A stretch of 64,000 nt of DNA, taken from positions 1,753,947 to 1,817,946 of the forward strand of contig JACBWW010000069.1 of assembly GCA_020086605.1 (NCBI GenBank), in the 5' to 3' direction. The notes below the pieces were generated by a model. The model searched no databases. It was not told the DNA's origin and saw only the letters and a program-made list of their open reading frames with translations. Position 1 is the stretch's first letter. Each line of letters opens with the position of its first letter. Positions 11,831-22,368 of this stretch are shown one piece after another. A program made the translations under genes and the position numbers. The DNA is from Lanius collurio (Eukaryota > Chordata > Aves > Passeriformes > Laniidae).

Positions 11831-12422
11831 GAATACAGAAGAGGTAGGCTGTGTCTTTATTTACAGCAGGTAAAGAGCAGGAGGGTTTTGCTCTGCCAGC
11901 AAGGCCAGCCAGAGCTGGACCTTGCACCCAGAGCCTCCTGGATCCTTCATTAAGATCCAGAGTTCTACATCAGACAAGATTTAGGGGGAGATAGAAAGTT
12001 GGTAGATCCATCCCTGTTCAAAATGCTTTCCATGCTCACAAGAGCAGCTCTAGATCAAACTTGGGTTCAGCAGAGGAGCTGGCAGGGAATTTGGTCCCTA
12101 CTAATTTAGAGAGCATTTTTTTCCTTGCTAAGGAGATGCTGGTGCCTCCTCTCTCCTCTGTTTCTTGATGTCACCTTCCAGAAAATCTGCTCCTGGCTTA
12201 TATCCCACTCCCACACCTGGGTTTCTCACCCTGACAGGATCAAGGTATCTACAGAAATTCCCCTCCAGGAAGGTCCTGATGCCCTGACAGGTCAGTGTGT
12301 CGCTCCTTCCCAGAGCCCAGATTAATTTAGTGTATTGGCTTGTGGGGTATTGGTGGGGTAATTCTTTGCTTCCATCAGGTCTGGAGAAATGACAATTTTA
12401 TTTTCTTAGCTCTTTTCATAAA

Positions 12423-12953
12423 ATTATTGAATGGTTTGTGTTGGAAGGGACCTTAAAGCCCATCCAGTTCCACCCCGTGCCATGGGCAGGGACAACTTCC
12501 ACTATCTCAGGGTGCTCCAAGCCCCATCCAACCTGGCCTTGGACACTTCTAGGGATCCAGGGGCAGCCACAGCTTCTGTGTGCACCCTGTGCCAGGCCCT
12601 CACTACCCTCACAGGGAAGAATTCCTTCCCAATCTCCCATCCATCCCTGCCCTCTGGCTTTTTGAAGCCATTCCCCCTTGTCCTGTCCCTCCATCCCTTG
12701 TCCCCAGTCCCTCTCCAGCTCTCCTGGAGCCGCTTCAGGCCCTGCAAGGGGCTCTGAGCTCTCCCTGGAGCCTTCCCTTCTCCAGGTGATCACCCCCAGC
12801 TCTCCCAGCCTGGATCCAGAGCAGAGGGGCTCCAGCCCTTGGAGAAATTTGTGGCCTCCTCTGAAATTGCTCCAGCAGCTCCACATCCTTCTGATGTTGG
12901 GGGGCCCAGAGCTGGATGCAGCAGTGCAGGTGGGAATCTCACCAGAGCAGAGT
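12423..12953 (-). mobile_element. CR1: CR1 LINE, ~530 bp of the 3' region
   Basis: The reverse complement starts inside the 3' tail ('gaatggtttgtgttggaagg') and runs through 'gccatgggcagggacaactt', 'caagccccatccaacctggc', 'tgtccctccatcccttgtcc' and 'agcagaggggctccagccct' to 'gcaggtgggaatctcaccag'. Open frames on both strands (up to 156 codons) are read through the repeat. Confidence 0.96.
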
Positions 12954-14318
12954 ATCCATTTTATTTATTTTAACCTGTGAATCTTCAGCAACTGGTGTGA
13001 TAAGGTGGATAAAGAGATGGTGGATAAAGAGATGCTCCAAAGGATGATGTGTCCTGCTCATCCTGGGGTTGCACAGACACTCTGTGAGGGGAAGCAGGAG
13101 ACTAAACCCCTGTCTTCTCTGGGTTGTGTCACTGCAAAGCCACCATGTCCCACATCTACTTCCCAACCCTGCCCATGGGTGGCTGAAGTTGGGCTAAAAA
13201 AGGATTTCCAAGCTTGTTTTTGGTGCATCCCAATGTAGTCTTGGGCTGAGAGGCAAAGAGAAAGGCGGAGGCAGACAGGGAGAGAAAGGGACTAAAAGGG
13301 ACTGTAAATGTAGCACAGGGATTGCACTTCTCTGGGCATGCTGAGGCCTGGGCTGCCCAAATGTGTCCTTCTCTCCTGCCTCATGGATCTGTGCTTCCTG
13401 ACCCCATGAGATGGCATTTCTGCCTCTCTGGGCACCAGTGCTATTTAAAAGGAAAACAGCTTGCTTGTTTTCCAGCCCAAGCTGGCTCTGCCAAGCTCAG
13501 CCCCTCTAACCACAGTCTGGGCATTTATTTTTGTCCTCCAGACTTTCCAAGCCATTTTTTGGGGTTGTTTGTCTGGTTCTTGCTGGGACTGATGGAACGT
13601 GATAAAAATAGAGAGGAGTCCCAGACTTGGGTTCTTTCTTCTGAAAATTTCACTGTGAATTTTAACACAAGGCTCAGGAAACCCAGGCAGGGTCTCAGGG
13701 CCAGAGCAGGACACCTGATATATCTTGGAGCCATCCGTGGGGTCTGGGTGATTGAATACAACTCATTAGGACGGCTTCCAGCTTGCCCTTGGGCCTGTCT
13801 TCAAAATATGGATTTCCTAAAATATTCAAGGAACTGTATGTCCAGCTTCAGTGAAGACATCAGGGCTGAAATTGGCCAAAAATATAAAGAGTGGAGCCAC
13901 CTGCACCACCACATCGACTTCAGAACCCTGTGCTTTAATTAAAATACCAACCATGACGAGACTTGCACCTCAGCTGCAGGGTGAGCAGCACTGGGTCCTG
14001 TCCCCACCTCACCTTTGGTGATGTCAGTGCTCCAGGAAAGCTGTGGGAGGCCAGGTTTTGTTCTGCCTGGAGCCAGGTGTGCGGTGTGTGCCGCGTGTTC
14101 TCCATCCCCAGGAGCGCGGGGAGCAGCCGCCCGTGTTGTGGCGTCTCTGTTAATTTGAGGAGGTGCTGCTGTGCCTTGCAAAGTGCCCTCTGCATGCCCT
14201 GGGGAGGTCTGTGATGGTTCTTGGAGGAGCCCATCTGTGTGGCCGCCGACTCCCCGGGGAAAGCACCGCTAATGCACAGCTGACCGCTGCCCTTCTCCCA
14301 GCCACGCCACTGGACACT

Positions 14319-14350
14319 GATTTAGCTGGTTACTGATTAGCTGGTTATGG
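14319..14350. repeat. Two-copy 16-bp tandem
   Basis: gatttagctggttact is followed directly by gattagctggttatgg, two near-identical 16-bp units. A partial third (tttgctcagctgg) follows loosely. Confidence 0.7.
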
Positions 14351-14540
14351 TTTGCTCAGCTGGTCTGGAGCCTGACCAAGGGGTGCTTCAAAGGTTTAAG
14401 TCGTTACCCTGAATTCCCAGGGGAGGACAGGGCAGGATTGAGGACAGGAGTTCAAACATCCCCCAGCTCCCTGGGGCTTCCAAGTTGATGATGGCTCGGG
14501 CTTGGCTCTGTGCCACAGCTGTGTTTTAGCCCTGAGCTGA

Positions 14541-14576
14541 ATTGTCTGTCATTGTCTGTCATCATCTGTCTGTCTG
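14541..14576. repeat. Decamer tandem (attgtctgtc)n
   Basis: Two perfect attgtctgtc units (14541-14560), then a variant atcatctgtc and a trailing tgtctg. It is a small TGTC-based minisatellite. Confidence 0.85.
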
Positions 14577-14927
14577 GGCAGGGTGGTTTCTCCTCGGGAT
14601 GATGGGAACCATCACAGGGTGCTGCCAGGGTGGCTGAGTTCATCATGGATGGAAAATCAGGAGCCTGGGACATCCTTACTGTGCAAACAGCTGCAGGCTC
14701 CTCCTCTCCAGGAATTGCTCCATCTAGAGCTACGTGGTGCAAATATTTTCCATTTCCACCAGGACTTATCTTACCTGGGTGGGCTTTGAGCAATTCTAAT
14801 ATCCAGCTACAACCTTTGGTATTTGTGGAGTTTTGCATTAGGAGTGACAACCCATAACAGCACTGACCCAGCACTGCAGTGTTCACCACCAAACTGTGTC
14901 CACAGTGAAATAAAAAAAGGGCAGGAC

Positions 14928-15323
14928 TGATGGTCCTTTTTAAGCCTTTATTAAAAGTGATCAGCTCGGGTGGGGGCTCCGGCCAGCTTCGTTGCCCCCA
15001 GCTTCGACTTGGAGGAGGAGGAAATTCGGCTCTATCACTCCCTGTGATAGAGCTGGGCCCTCGAGTGTTCCTCACGGGCCGTGGCTGTGCACGAAGGTGG
15101 ATACGGAGGGGATGGTGCTAATTCGCCGTCCTCAGGGCAGTGGCTCCAATAGACTTTCTCATTAGGGTGACTACTTGAAGAAACTCAAAAGCTGGCCAGG
15201 TAGTAGTTGCCGATAGAGCAACCTGGTTCATTTTTCTTAAAAGTTTGTTGGCTCGTTTTAAATTATTATTTTCTAGGGATTTTTTACTCCTAAGGGTCTT
15301 TTCGGCTCTAGTTTGCATATTCA
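14928..15323 (-). mobile_element. LTR-like remnant of an endogenous retrovirus (reverse strand)
   Basis: Read on the minus strand, a segment starting TGAATATG (at 15323) and ending ACCATCA (at 14928) has the architecture of a ~396-bp LTR. It begins directly after a long polypurine tract ending in AAGGGGC. It contains AATAAA (complement of 14947-14952) 19 nt before the proposed end, and is bounded by TG...CA. It is more CpG-rich than its flanks. The short distance after AATAAA makes the left boundary uncertain. No protease, polymerase or envelope sequence is recognised beside it. A noncoding retroposed sequence is the main alternative. Confidence 0.5.
15029..15053. repeat. Perfect 10-bp inverted repeat inside the LTR-like segment
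   Basis: GCTCTATCAC (15029-15038) pairs exactly with GTGATAGAGC (15044-15053) around a 5-nt loop, with one further G-T pair possible. It lies ~80 nt upstream, in the LTR sense, of the AATAAA. A folded element near a retroviral polyadenylation signal would fit, but its role is unknown. It does not match the shorter histone 3' stem-loop. Confidence 0.85.
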
Positions 15324-15324
15324 G

Positions 15325-15383
15325 CCCCTTTTCTTCTCTTCTTTTTTTTTTTTTTCTTTCTTTTTTTTTTTTTTTTTTCCTTT
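15325..15383 (-). other. Polypurine tract (59 nt, minus strand)
   Basis: Fifty-nine consecutive pyrimidines on the plus strand (ccccttttcttctcttc..., then two long T runs) give an uninterrupted purine tract on the minus strand that ends AAGAGAAGAAAAGGGG one base before the proposed LTR start. Retroviral plus-strand primers sit exactly there, but they are usually 10-20 nt. The extra length looks like later poly-A expansion. Confidence 0.6.
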
Positions 15384-15640
15384 ATCTACTACTCTTCAGC
15401 AGGCCAGCTTCAAAAGGGGTGAGGAGGGGGTTGTAAATGCAAGCCCTGATAAGAGGCCGGTTTCTTCACAACTAAGTGTGGGTTTCTTTCTTAAACTGCA
15501 AGAGAAATCCTAACTTACAAAGCTACAACAAAGCACAAAATTACATTCAAACAAAGCTACAATGTAGTACAAAATAAATGGATAATTGTTAAATTGATAA
15601 TCTGGTCCCTTATTTATAACACACAGCAGCCACATCCTCA
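15384..15640. other. Flank of the LTR-like remnant with an imperfect ~34-bp duplication
   Basis: If the LTR call is right, 15384-15510 would be retroviral internal or leftover sequence, but no coding match is visible. At 15517 and 15551 the words acaaagctaca recur 34 bp apart, followed by similar agcacaaaattac and agtacaaaataaa, suggesting an old tandem duplication. Confidence 0.4.
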
Positions 15641-15644
15641 TGGT

Positions 15645-15870
15645 TTCTGAACACTTCCAGGGATGGTGATTCCATCCCTGAGAAGCCTGTCCCAATGCCA
15701 GAAAAACCTTTCAGGAAAGAAATTTAGATATCCAATCTAAACATCTCCTGACACAATTTGAGGTATCACTTGTTACCTGGGAAATGAGACCGACCCCCAT
15801 CCAGGTACAACCTCTTCTCAGGGCGCTGTAGAAATAATCTCTGCTCCTCAGTTTTGCTTTCAGACAAACG
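15645..15870 (-). mobile_element. CR1: Older CR1 family copy, reverse strand
   Basis: 'tctgaacacttccagggatg', 'gaaagaaatttagatatcca', 'cacttgttacctgggaaatg' and 'gagaccgacccccatccagg' match a CR1 subfamily other than the ones carrying 'gccatgggcagggacacc'. The copy is diverged and lacks the 3' tail proper, so it is an internal piece of the 3' region. Confidence 0.85.
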
Positions 15871-18800
15871 TTTTTTACACAGGGAATGATCTTGTCCAAA
15901 CTGGGTACCTCAGTGGTAATGTCACAGTGGTGGTGAGCAGGTCAAGCACTGGAATAGATTGAACATTTCATTTGGAATTATGGGAATCCCTTCAGCACAA
16001 TGCCTGGAAGAAAAAAATGCACAGGAACGTAAAGCCACTTAGCCATGGATGTGTGGGGGGAAGATTCTCTTCCTGCTTGGCAGGAGGCAGCCAGGCTGCA
16101 ACCAGTTGTACTGCTGGGGAGCTGTGAAAGGAGCTCTTGGGAGGCAGGTTTGGGGCAGGTTTTTGGGGTCTGACCTCCCTGGGACCTCGTCGTTGCTTCA
16201 GGGCTGCTCATAATGTGCCTCCTCTTGCTCCTGTGCAGCTTTTGCAGAGCCACAATTCAAACCAGCATTAGCAGGAGCTGTTTCCTCCTGGAAGTTGCAG
16301 CACAGCCCTGCTGCAATTATTTTTGAGTGTCCTTTGAGCAGAACTGTTCACACCTCTGGATTCAAATCACCGAGTGCCTCTCAGCATTCCCACTGCTTAT
16401 CTAAACAGATCGTATTTCAAGGTTTATTTTGTGGTCATAAAAACTTGCTGTTGGCACTCAAAAGAAAGCTCTCTGCTGGATCTAAGCCTAGAAACAAATG
16501 TGTTGGATTGGCTTAGGCTGGAAGGAAAGGGACTTCAGAAGTTTATGAGAAATGGGTCTCTGAACTGGAATGCTTTAAGCTGATTTCCCAGACTTACCAG
16601 TTCAGACAAAACAAGTGCAGCACTTTTCCTGGCAAACATCTCCTGTGGAGCTGGCAAGGCTGTGCAGCATCAGCCCAGGGCCTTCAAGAAGCCTCTGAGG
16701 AAGATGTTTGAGGCACTGACTGAAAGCTGATCTTCACTCAGCTCTGCAAAAAGGGGGACACCAAACACAAGTGATCACCACCTGTGCTGACCCTGAACCC
16801 ACGTCATCTGCAGCACCCTGTGAGAAAGATTCTATTTCTGCTTATAACTCCCTCAGCCTCTTCATTTTTGGGCTCAAATTTGATTGATATTTTTCTCAGC
16901 CTGGACTTTTTGTTGCCATGAAAAGTCAGAGTAACACTTATTTGCCTGTTTTGTGGTATGGAAACCAGAAAGGTAAGGAAAAGTTTGCAGAGTGGGTTGC
17001 ACACTCTGCAGTGCCTCCAGGATGGGTGGAAGAGGCTCTAGGTGTGGTTATCCTTATCCTGCAAAGGTTCCTTTGAATAGACTGCAACAGATAAACTTCC
17101 AGTTACGGGGGAGAGAGTGGGAATGGATCTGGGAGATCTGCACAGACTCACATCTCTGGGAAAGCCAGGAGGGTAGAAAACACAGCACCAGGGTGAGGAG
17201 ACTGAACAAAGTGGGAAACAAACCTCCAGATAGGGTGTTCTTAGTAAAAGACATCAGTTAAGGGATCTCCTCGCTCTCTTTGATAAAAGCTGGGTATGTG
17301 CTCGGCAGGCAGGATATTGTGAATTCCAGCCTGGATCCCAGGGAATGCTCTTTGTGCAGGTGAGCAGCAGGGTCACCCTTTGCCAGGCTGGAGATCAGGT
17401 TCTCCACTGGTTTTCGAGGCAGGATCTGGGTGAAGCGCAGCCATTGCTCAGATAAATACTGAACAAACCAAACCTGCCCTGCTGGGTCAGGGCCCCAAGG
17501 TACAACTGCAGCTCCCAGTTCTCCTTACAAATTAACCCCTGCTTGGAAATACTCTCCCGTTAGCCCAGAGCCTGCCCCTTAGCCCAGTAAGGATTCCCAG
17601 AGCATAGCTGGCCTGGGTTCTGCCTGGAGTCAATGGGAAATCCTCTGGACTCCAATGGATGTGGATCAAGCCTGCCCTAGTGCTGATGCTCACATTTTAA
17701 ATAATCTTTTATCCCACTCTCATTCCCAAGGGAGTCAGTGGTGAAGAGTTTGTAGACAGCAAGTCTTTACCAGATGGATCTCAGGCATGGCTCTCTCATC
17801 AAGAGTGTTTTCCACCAGGGATATTTCTTTTCTATAGGTGAAATTGTTGACTTAAGCCCAAGGCCTAGCTTGACTAAATATCTCACTTGCAGAAATGGTT
17901 CTGGTATTGCTGGTAGCAATCTAAGCTGTTGGCTCCTGTTCATCCCATTTCCTCTGGAACCACCCCTGGAGCATCCTGGCTGCTCAGGAAGGATCATTTA
18001 TTCCTGACAACCCAGGAGGGAAGAAAAATGGGGATGGGGCAGAGCCATGGGGAGGGATCTGCCATCCACGACCTGCTTCAGAGGTAGAATTTTATTTATT
18101 TGCAAGTTCCTGCCCATCCATGTGAGGCTGCCCAGTTTCTGCCTCCAAGACCTGCATGTAAAGATGAGAGGTTTGCTCTTGCCCTGGAGCAACAAATCCA
18201 GGGAAAGGGCAGGAGGAGAGAGAAGATGATTTTTGACATCTCTGCATCCTGCAAAGACAATGATTCACAGCTGCCCTTGTTACCTGGGAATCTGTAAGAC
18301 ACTCAAGTGATTAATTTTAGATTTGCTCACATAAGCCTTTTTTCATCCAGGCTGTGAAAGGCAAAGCAAAGGAGTGAGAGCCCTTTTTGGAGATGCATTA
18401 ATGATCAGGGATGTATCATTTTGCTTTTACAGCCTGGCTTCTACACTGAGCAATGACAGGAGTTTCAGCCTGCTGCTGCACTAAGAATATCTCTCATAAA
18501 AGACCATTTTATTTTAAGACAACATCATGAAACTTTACCAGATGATGAGGGCTCTGCTACAAAGTGACTGAGGTCACCTATTTTTTTTCTAGACCCTCTG
18601 GGGAATGGAGGTCCTTTCCTCCTCCCTGCAGCAAGGTCTTCAGTCTGGGGGCCAGTCTTGTCCAGCATGGCTGCACACCAATTTTTGAGCCTCTGGATAC
18701 TTCTGTGATGTGAAAATGTGCAAGGAACAGCTCAGATCTCTGGTTTAGGACGTAGTGCAGATGTTGCAGATGTTGTGCTGCAGATGTTTTTGCAATAGAT

Positions 18801-19248
18801 GTAGTGAGGGCTTTGAATTTCACACATTTTCTCTGAGTTTCTCAGCTCCACCAGCAGACATAGGTATGGGAGGGAGGGAAGAAAAGGGGGTAGACAACCC
18901 TGGGGCTTCTGCCTTGAAAAACAGAGTGGACCAGGCACCAAAGGCTCCTAATCCTCAGCAATGCATGGGATGGTTTCTTTTCCAGCCAACTGGCTGTGAG
19001 GACAGTTTGGAGATCACTGTGGGGCTCTCCTTGGATAAGCCCTTGTCCTTAAATAACTTTTACCCTGGAGCTGAAGGAAATGATGCTTGTTCTTCTCAGG
19101 CTTTCACCCGCTGAGCTGTGTCTGTCTGATTCAGTCATATTTCATATCCAGCCCTGAGCAGGTTATTTAAATCCCAGTGGTAAATAAATGGTAGATCAGA
19201 AGTACTGTGGTAGGCTGCTTAACCCATGCCCCATTCTCTCCACAACAG

Positions 19249-19260
19249 TTTTTTTTTTTT
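19249..19260. repeat. Poly-T run (12)
   Basis: Twelve T bases after 'cacaacag', next to a short ggagagaaaatc direct repeat downstream. Low-complexity. Confidence 0.9.
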
Positions 19261-19848
19261 CCACCATTGGGTTGGAGAGAAAATCCTCTCCTCTTCGGAG
19301 AGAAAATCTCCTCCTCCGTGTAGAACACGGCAGGTGGGCCCCCAGTGCAGCAGGGCAGCAGCTCTGTGAGCAGCTCCTGCATCCCTGCAGCCATTCCCTG
19401 CTCCAGAGGTGCTTCTGGATCAGCTGCTCATGGCTCCCCATCCATCATCCCTCTCCCTGCCCATCCTCATCGTCGCTGCTGCCCGTTCTGGCTGCTGACT
19501 CGCGCTGTTTCTGCTGAGCTCCTGCCCTTGCCAAGCAGCTTCCGTCACTCCGTGGGTCGTTTCCCAGCAGCAGAAGGAGCATCTCTGAGCTGTCAACCAA
19601 GATGTCTTGGGCTGGCAGCCTCTGGTGACATCTGGTTCCTGGGAATCACAAAAGGCTGGATGGCTTTTCTCTGCAGCACCTCCAGGAGATTGGCTCAGGG
19701 TCAGTGGGAAGCCTGGAGGTGGAACAGAAGCCAGAGGTTCCCTCTGGCTGGGATGACCACCCAAGGGGGCAAGTCAGGCTCAGAAGGGCAGAAGATGATG
19801 GGCTCTGTCCAGAGGCAAGGTTACTTTCAGATTTAAAGGGGATTAGTC

Positions 19849-19859
19849 AAAAAAAAAAA
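19849..19859. repeat. Poly-A run (11)
   Basis: Eleven A bases after 'gattagtc', followed by an A-rich stretch to about 19910. No LINE or gene copy precedes it. Confidence 0.9.
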
Positions 19860-20223
19860 CAAACTGTAAGAAGGCAACCAAAATAAAGTCACACAGAAAG
19901 AGCAGAGAGACATTGCAAGGCTGCTTTAATGCCTGAATGCTGATGAATGATGAGAGCTTCCTTTTGCTCTGTCTTGGTGGAGGCAGTTGTGGAGATGTCA
20001 CTTTGGGGATATGGATCTGTGACTTCCTAATGGGAATCTTTGATGGCAGAAGCAAGATTGTAGAGGAAATGGAGTAGTGGCCTGGTCTGGCTGCTGAGCA
20101 CTGGTAACTTTGAGCTCTGATCATGTGGAAAATGAGTGTTTTGATTATACTGGATAATAACTTTAGCTAAGTCCATCCATTCAGAACACTGCAGTGGAGG
20201 AGAAGGACCCATTTCCCAGTGAA

Positions 20224-20493
20224 CAAGTGACAGAATGAGAGGAAAGGGCCTCAAGTTGCACCAGGGGAGGTTTAAGTTGGATATTAGGAAAGAATTCTTC
20301 ACAAAAAGGGTGGGCAGGCGTTGGCACAGGCTGTGCAGGGCAGGGTTGGGGTCCCCATCCCTAGAGGGATTTAAAAGCTGTGTGGATGTGGCACTTGGGG
20401 ACAGGGGTCAGTGGTGACCTTGGCAGTGCTGAGGGAATTGGTTGGACTGGATGATGTTACAGGGCTTTTCCAACCTAAAGGATTCTGTGATCA
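20224..20493 (+). mobile_element. CR1: CR1 3' region, complete tail
   Basis: The sense order is 'gggcctcaagttgcaccagg', 'ttggatattaggaaagaatt', 'ggatgtggcacttggggaca', 'ggttggactggatgatgtta', 'ttccaacctaaaggattctg'. This belongs to the 'ccaggggaggtttaag' CR1 subfamily, different from the copy at 211-584. The terminal 8-bp-type repeat is reduced to one unit. Confidence 0.95.
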
Positions 20494-22141
20494 GTTTTTG
20501 GAGGTGAGAGAATGAAGGAAAGTTCTCCTGTTCAAGTGAAATGTGCTTTTGCTAGCGATCCCCAAAACCAGGGAAAAGGGCTGCCGATGCTCAGGAGGAT
20601 TCAGGGTGCAGAGCATGGTGCAGGTGCCTCTTCTTGGTCTTCTTTGGGATACTGAGATGGGCCATGTGATCTTCTTCTCTTCCTCTTGTGGTCTTCTGGC
20701 ACACCTCTGGGAGCTGAAGCTCTCCTCCGAGCTCATCCTCTGGGTGTTTCTGAAAGGGTCTGTGGGAGAGCTCAAGCCTGCTCCCACTTCCTTTGATTCT
20801 TAAAGGGATACAAAATGTGACAGGTTAATCAGCCAGCGCTGTCTGCAGCTGATGGAGAAAGTAATTTCAGCCCTATCTGCACTTGCTAACATTTAAACAT
20901 TTCATTTAATCTAGGCAGAGGTGGTCTGAGGTAGACAAAAAGCGCATCCAAGCAAAAAAAACCTACTAACTCCTCCACTGTCAAAAGGCTGAAACAGATC
21001 ATTGCTTCTCCTCTGAGGCAAACCCAACCTTCCCAGACCTCGTTCCGGCTCACAGAGAGGAGGAGGAGGACGGAGCCCTGTCGGGGGCAGAGCAAATGAC
21101 GAGTTGGCATATGAATGCTGTTTTGTGGTGGCAAAAAATAGATGGTTCCAGCCAGCAGCTGCCCCCGAGGAGGAGCTGTGAGCAGGCTCGGGCTGTGTTA
21201 ATTACAGCCACTCACTCCTAACGAGGAGCACCGCGGGAGAGCCAGGGCAAGGCAGATGGGGGCTCATTTCCCAAACATTGCAGTGTGGGGCACGGCCAAG
21301 CAGAAAAAAAAACAGGCAGAGAAAGAAAGAAAACAGGACCCCATCACCTCTGAAATTCTCTTCAGCCTCTGAAGCTGCTGCATCTCAATGAGCTCCCCAC
21401 AGCTCATCCCATTAACTCTATTTAAGGGTTGGGAAGTGATATGTTTATCCAGACACTGGGAGCAAAATACGCTCACTTTTTTTTTTTTTTTCCCCTTCAG
21501 TCTGGGACATGTTATTTTACGTTAAAGAAAACAGCAAGGAAAGGCAGAGTAAATATAAGTCCCCAGGAGACATCAAGCCCACTGTGTCTGCAAAACTCAA
21601 CCCACCGACGGACGTCCTGCTGAGGGGGGAAGTCCACAACTACCCGTGGCCATGTCACCTACAGGAGGGAGAGTTCAAAAGAAGCATTAACCATGAGCAG
21701 GTCCCTGGGCTGGGAACCAGGAGATCTGACACTGCTTCTCCAGTCCTGAGCAGAGCTGTGGGGTCACTGGGAACAAGCCCAGTTCCCTTTGGGGGCGTTG
21801 GCTCCTCACCCTGCTCTTTGTTTGAACCAAAGGCTCTCCTGGGCTGGCACTGTCTCCCTGAATGTTTCCCCACACAGCTCAAATGTAAACCCCAGATCCA
21901 GCTATTTCCACCTGCTGTGAAGCGACTCAGGGCTGAGGAAGCTCCTGCTCAGCTCCACAGTTTCAGGGGCTGTTCCTACAGCTGCAGCCCCTTGGCATTT
22001 GTAGAAACGTGGGGGGAATCTGTCTTCCCTTTGAAATATGGCCATTGCTTTATTCCTCTCTAAATAAGGCTGGTGGAGAACTCTGGATGTGGTTGAGGAT
22101 GCATGGAGGTTCTTTCCCCTACTTGAAATGGATAACTGAGT
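20494..22141. other. Unique noncoding stretch
   Basis: No gene is recognised. It contains a T15 run (21477-21491). The part around 21150-21260 has several CpGs and a GTTAATTAC site. The 184-codon plus frame at 21509-22063 shows no domain. Confidence 0.5.
21477..21491. repeat. Poly-T run (15)
   Basis: Fifteen T bases followed by ccccttcag. It resembles a splice-acceptor tract, but no convincing exon follows. Confidence 0.9.
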
Positions 22142-22368
22142 AGATAGTAGGAATAAATTCTTGGCTGTGAGGGTGGGGAGGCCCTGGCACAGGGTGCCCA
22201 GAGAAGCTGTGGCTGCCCCTGGATCCCTGTTAAGTGTCCAAGGCCAGGCTAGATGGGGCTTGGAGCACCCTGGGATAGTGGAAGGGGTCCTTTGGCAGGG
22301 GAGTGGGACTGGGTGTGCTTTAATGCCCTTTCTAACCCAAGCCTTTCCATGACTGCACGATTCTATGG
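22142..22368 (+). mobile_element. CR1: CR1 3' end, tail present
   Basis: 'ggcacagggtgcccagagaa', 'caaggccaggctagatgggg', 'ggagcaccctgggatagtgg', and a decayed tail 'ccatgactgcacgattctat'. The 'cctgcccatggcaggg' segment is altered to tttggcaggggag. Confidence 0.94.

Larger units (their letters stand above)
9222..12422. other. Unique stretch with AT-rich candidate regulatory blocks
   Basis: No gene or CR1 is recognised. 9640-10060 is unclassified, with two overlapping minus-strand frames of 127 and 69 codons that I cannot assign. 10260-10560 and 11520-11830 are AT-rich, have few or no simple repeats, and are dense in homeodomain-type motifs. They are treated as candidate conserved elements in the findings. 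Confidence 0.5.
12954..14927. other. Unique stretch with a local CpG cluster
   Basis: No gene is recognised. A 206-codon plus frame (13322-13942) has no identifiable domain. 14090-14280 has an unusual number of CpGs for this window (gccgcgtgttc, gagcgcggggagcagccgc, gtggccgccgactccccgg), though too few for a clear CpG island. Two micro-tandems follow (14319-14350 and 14541-14576). Confidence 0.5.
15871..20223. other. Unique noncoding stretch
   Basis: No gene or clear interspersed repeat. It holds homopolymer runs at 19249-19260 (T12) and 19849-19859 (A11) and a short direct repeat (ggagagaaaatc, twice, 19275-19310). Open frames up to 163 codons (19345-19836) have no recognisable family. Confidence 0.55.

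Noticed and set aside
13322..13942. 206-codon plus frame in unique DNA
   Set aside because: No domain, signal or family is recognised and no splice or promoter context is visible. One or two frames of this length are plausible by chance in 64 kb of moderately GC DNA. A codon-conservation test would settle it.
14452..15075. 207-codon minus frame overlapping the LTR-like segment
   Set aside because: It crosses the proposed LTR boundary into unrelated flanking DNA and shows no known protein motif.
16503..16545. Possible CR1 tail (ggcttaggctggaaggaaag)
   Set aside because: Only about 20 bases resemble the reversed CR1 end, with no neighbouring CR1 sequence. Too weak to call.
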